This document shows positions 63,580 through 64,000 of a stretch of 64,000 bases of DNA, piece by piece. Within the stretch, counting starts at the first letter, position 1; each line of letters begins with the position of its first letter. Source of the DNA: Lysinibacillus sp. JNUCC-52 (GTDB lineage Bacteria > Bacillota > Bacilli > Bacillales_A > Planococcaceae); contig NZ_CP065546.1 in assembly GCF_015999545.1 (NCBI RefSeq), positions 1,860,001-1,924,000 of the forward strand, given 5' to 3'. Below the pieces are notes generated by a model. That model searched no databases, was not told where the DNA came from, and saw only the letters and a program-made list of their open reading frames with translations. The position numbers were made by a program, and so were the translations under genes.

Positions 63580-64000
63580 GATTCCCGCGGAATAAAACAA
63601 TATTTCCGCGAAGTGAAATGTTATTTCCGCGGAACAAATCAGGATTCCCGCGAAGTGAAATGCTTTTTCCGCGGAGCAAATCAGGATTCCCGCGAAGTGA
63701 ACTGTTATTCCCGCGGGACAAATCAGGATTCCCGCGAAGTGAAATGCTTTTTCCGCGGAGCAAATCAGGATTTCCGCGAAGTGAACTGTTATTCCCGCGG
63801 AACAAATCAGGATTCCCGCGAAGTGAAATGTTATTCCCGCGGAACAAATCAGGATTCCCGCGAAGTGAAATGTTATTCCCGCTGAACAAATCAGGATTCC
63901 CGCGAAGTGAAATGTTATTCCCGCGGAACAAATCAGGATTCCCGCGAAGTGAAATGTTATTCCCGCGGAACAAATCAGGATTCCCGCGAAGCATAGCGGT
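63580..64000. repeat. 42-bp tandem repeat array (about nine copies)
   Basis: Units of 42 bp made of two 21-bp halves, TTCCCGCGAAGTGAAATGTT(A) and TTCCCGCGGAACAAATCAGG(A), which share the TTCCCGCG(A/G)A start. About nine full units with few changes (AAATGCTTT, AACTGTTA variants). The last visible unit diverges after CGCGAAGC at the window edge. The minus strand is open throughout, but that follows from the 42-bp (14-codon) period, so I do not call it a gene. Confidence 0.9.

Noticed and set aside
63548-63994. A 148-codon open frame across the tandem repeat (minus strand) and its plus-strand counterpart
   Set aside because: The frame is open only because the 42-bp unit has no stop in that phase; there is no ribosome binding site or non-repetitive part, and both strands are open.
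63580-64000. CRISPR array
   Set aside because: The repeated units follow each other without unique spacers, and no cas genes are present.

Overview
The window looks like chromosomal DNA of a low-GC, spore-forming member of the Bacillaceae/Planococcaceae, most likely Lysinibacillus or a close relative. The evidence is strong AGGAGG ribosome binding sites, frequent TTG/GTG starts, a Spo0E-like phosphatase, two PAS sensor kinases of the sporulation-kinase type, and many orthologues of the Bacillus subtilis yk region (CbpB/YkuL, CcpC/YkuM, FadH/YkuF, CheV, YkvS, YkwC, a YkoY-like TerC protein, a Ktr potassium channel). All functions below are read from sequence motifs and remembered family features; no database search was run.

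Layout. 1-9.7 kb: one long minus-strand operon with a membrane/secreted 796-aa protein, an ABC ATPase and permease, a Gln/Gly-rich coiled-coil membrane protein, a MoxR AAA+ ATPase, a DUF58 protein and two von Willebrand A membrane proteins (the last runs off the window). 10-11.5 kb: ccpC and cbpB. 11.8-19.8 kb: an AT-rich accessory island. It encodes a thiazole/oxazole-modified microcin (TOMM) system: a 42-aa precursor with a CCCGGG core, which is too short for ordinary ORF lists, a leader-binding/E1-like partner, a YcaO cyclodehydratase with a C-terminal PxPxP, a SagB-type dehydrogenase, an arylamine N-acetyltransferase-like enzyme with an intact C-H-D triad, an HExxH predicted protease and an MFS exporter. 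A divergent alpha/beta hydrolase follows, then a PlcR/NprR-type HTH-TPR regulator with a 54-aa exported peptide gene directly downstream, in the arrangement of plcR-papR. The peptide promoter and the microcin precursor promoter share a sequence block at the -35 region, so quorum control of the microcin is the most attractive hypothesis here.

20-28.6 kb: fadH, then a TetR-regulated catabolic operon (3-hydroxyisobutyrate dehydrogenase-like protein, methylmalonate-semialdehyde dehydrogenase, GntP permease, 3-hydroxybutyrate dehydrogenase, iron alcohol dehydrogenase) with a near-perfect palindromic operator. 28.8-37 kb: a PAS-GGDEF-EAL protein with degenerate GGDEF, ppx-ppk, cheV and a UMF1-type permease. 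37-41.7 kb: a HxlR-type regulator divergent from a DoxX protein, an YkwC-like dehydrogenase and small sporulation/housekeeping genes. 41.8-43.5 kb: an intact IS1182-type transposase flanked by copies of one hairpin. 43.7-62.6 kb: MarR regulator, two PAS histidine kinases, a B12-binding radical SAM protein, a Ktr channel, a TerC protein under a yybP-ykoY manganese riboswitch, an SDR, an RND transporter, prfC, murE and an aldehyde dehydrogenase. 63-64 kb: a chimeric pseudogene (Lpd head, SsuE-like tail) next to a 42-bp tandem repeat array.

A family of roughly 130-bp GC-rich imperfect palindromes (four good copies, two degenerate ones and a fragment) and smaller duplicated hairpins are scattered between genes. 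Terminators are given where the stem and T-run can be read directly.
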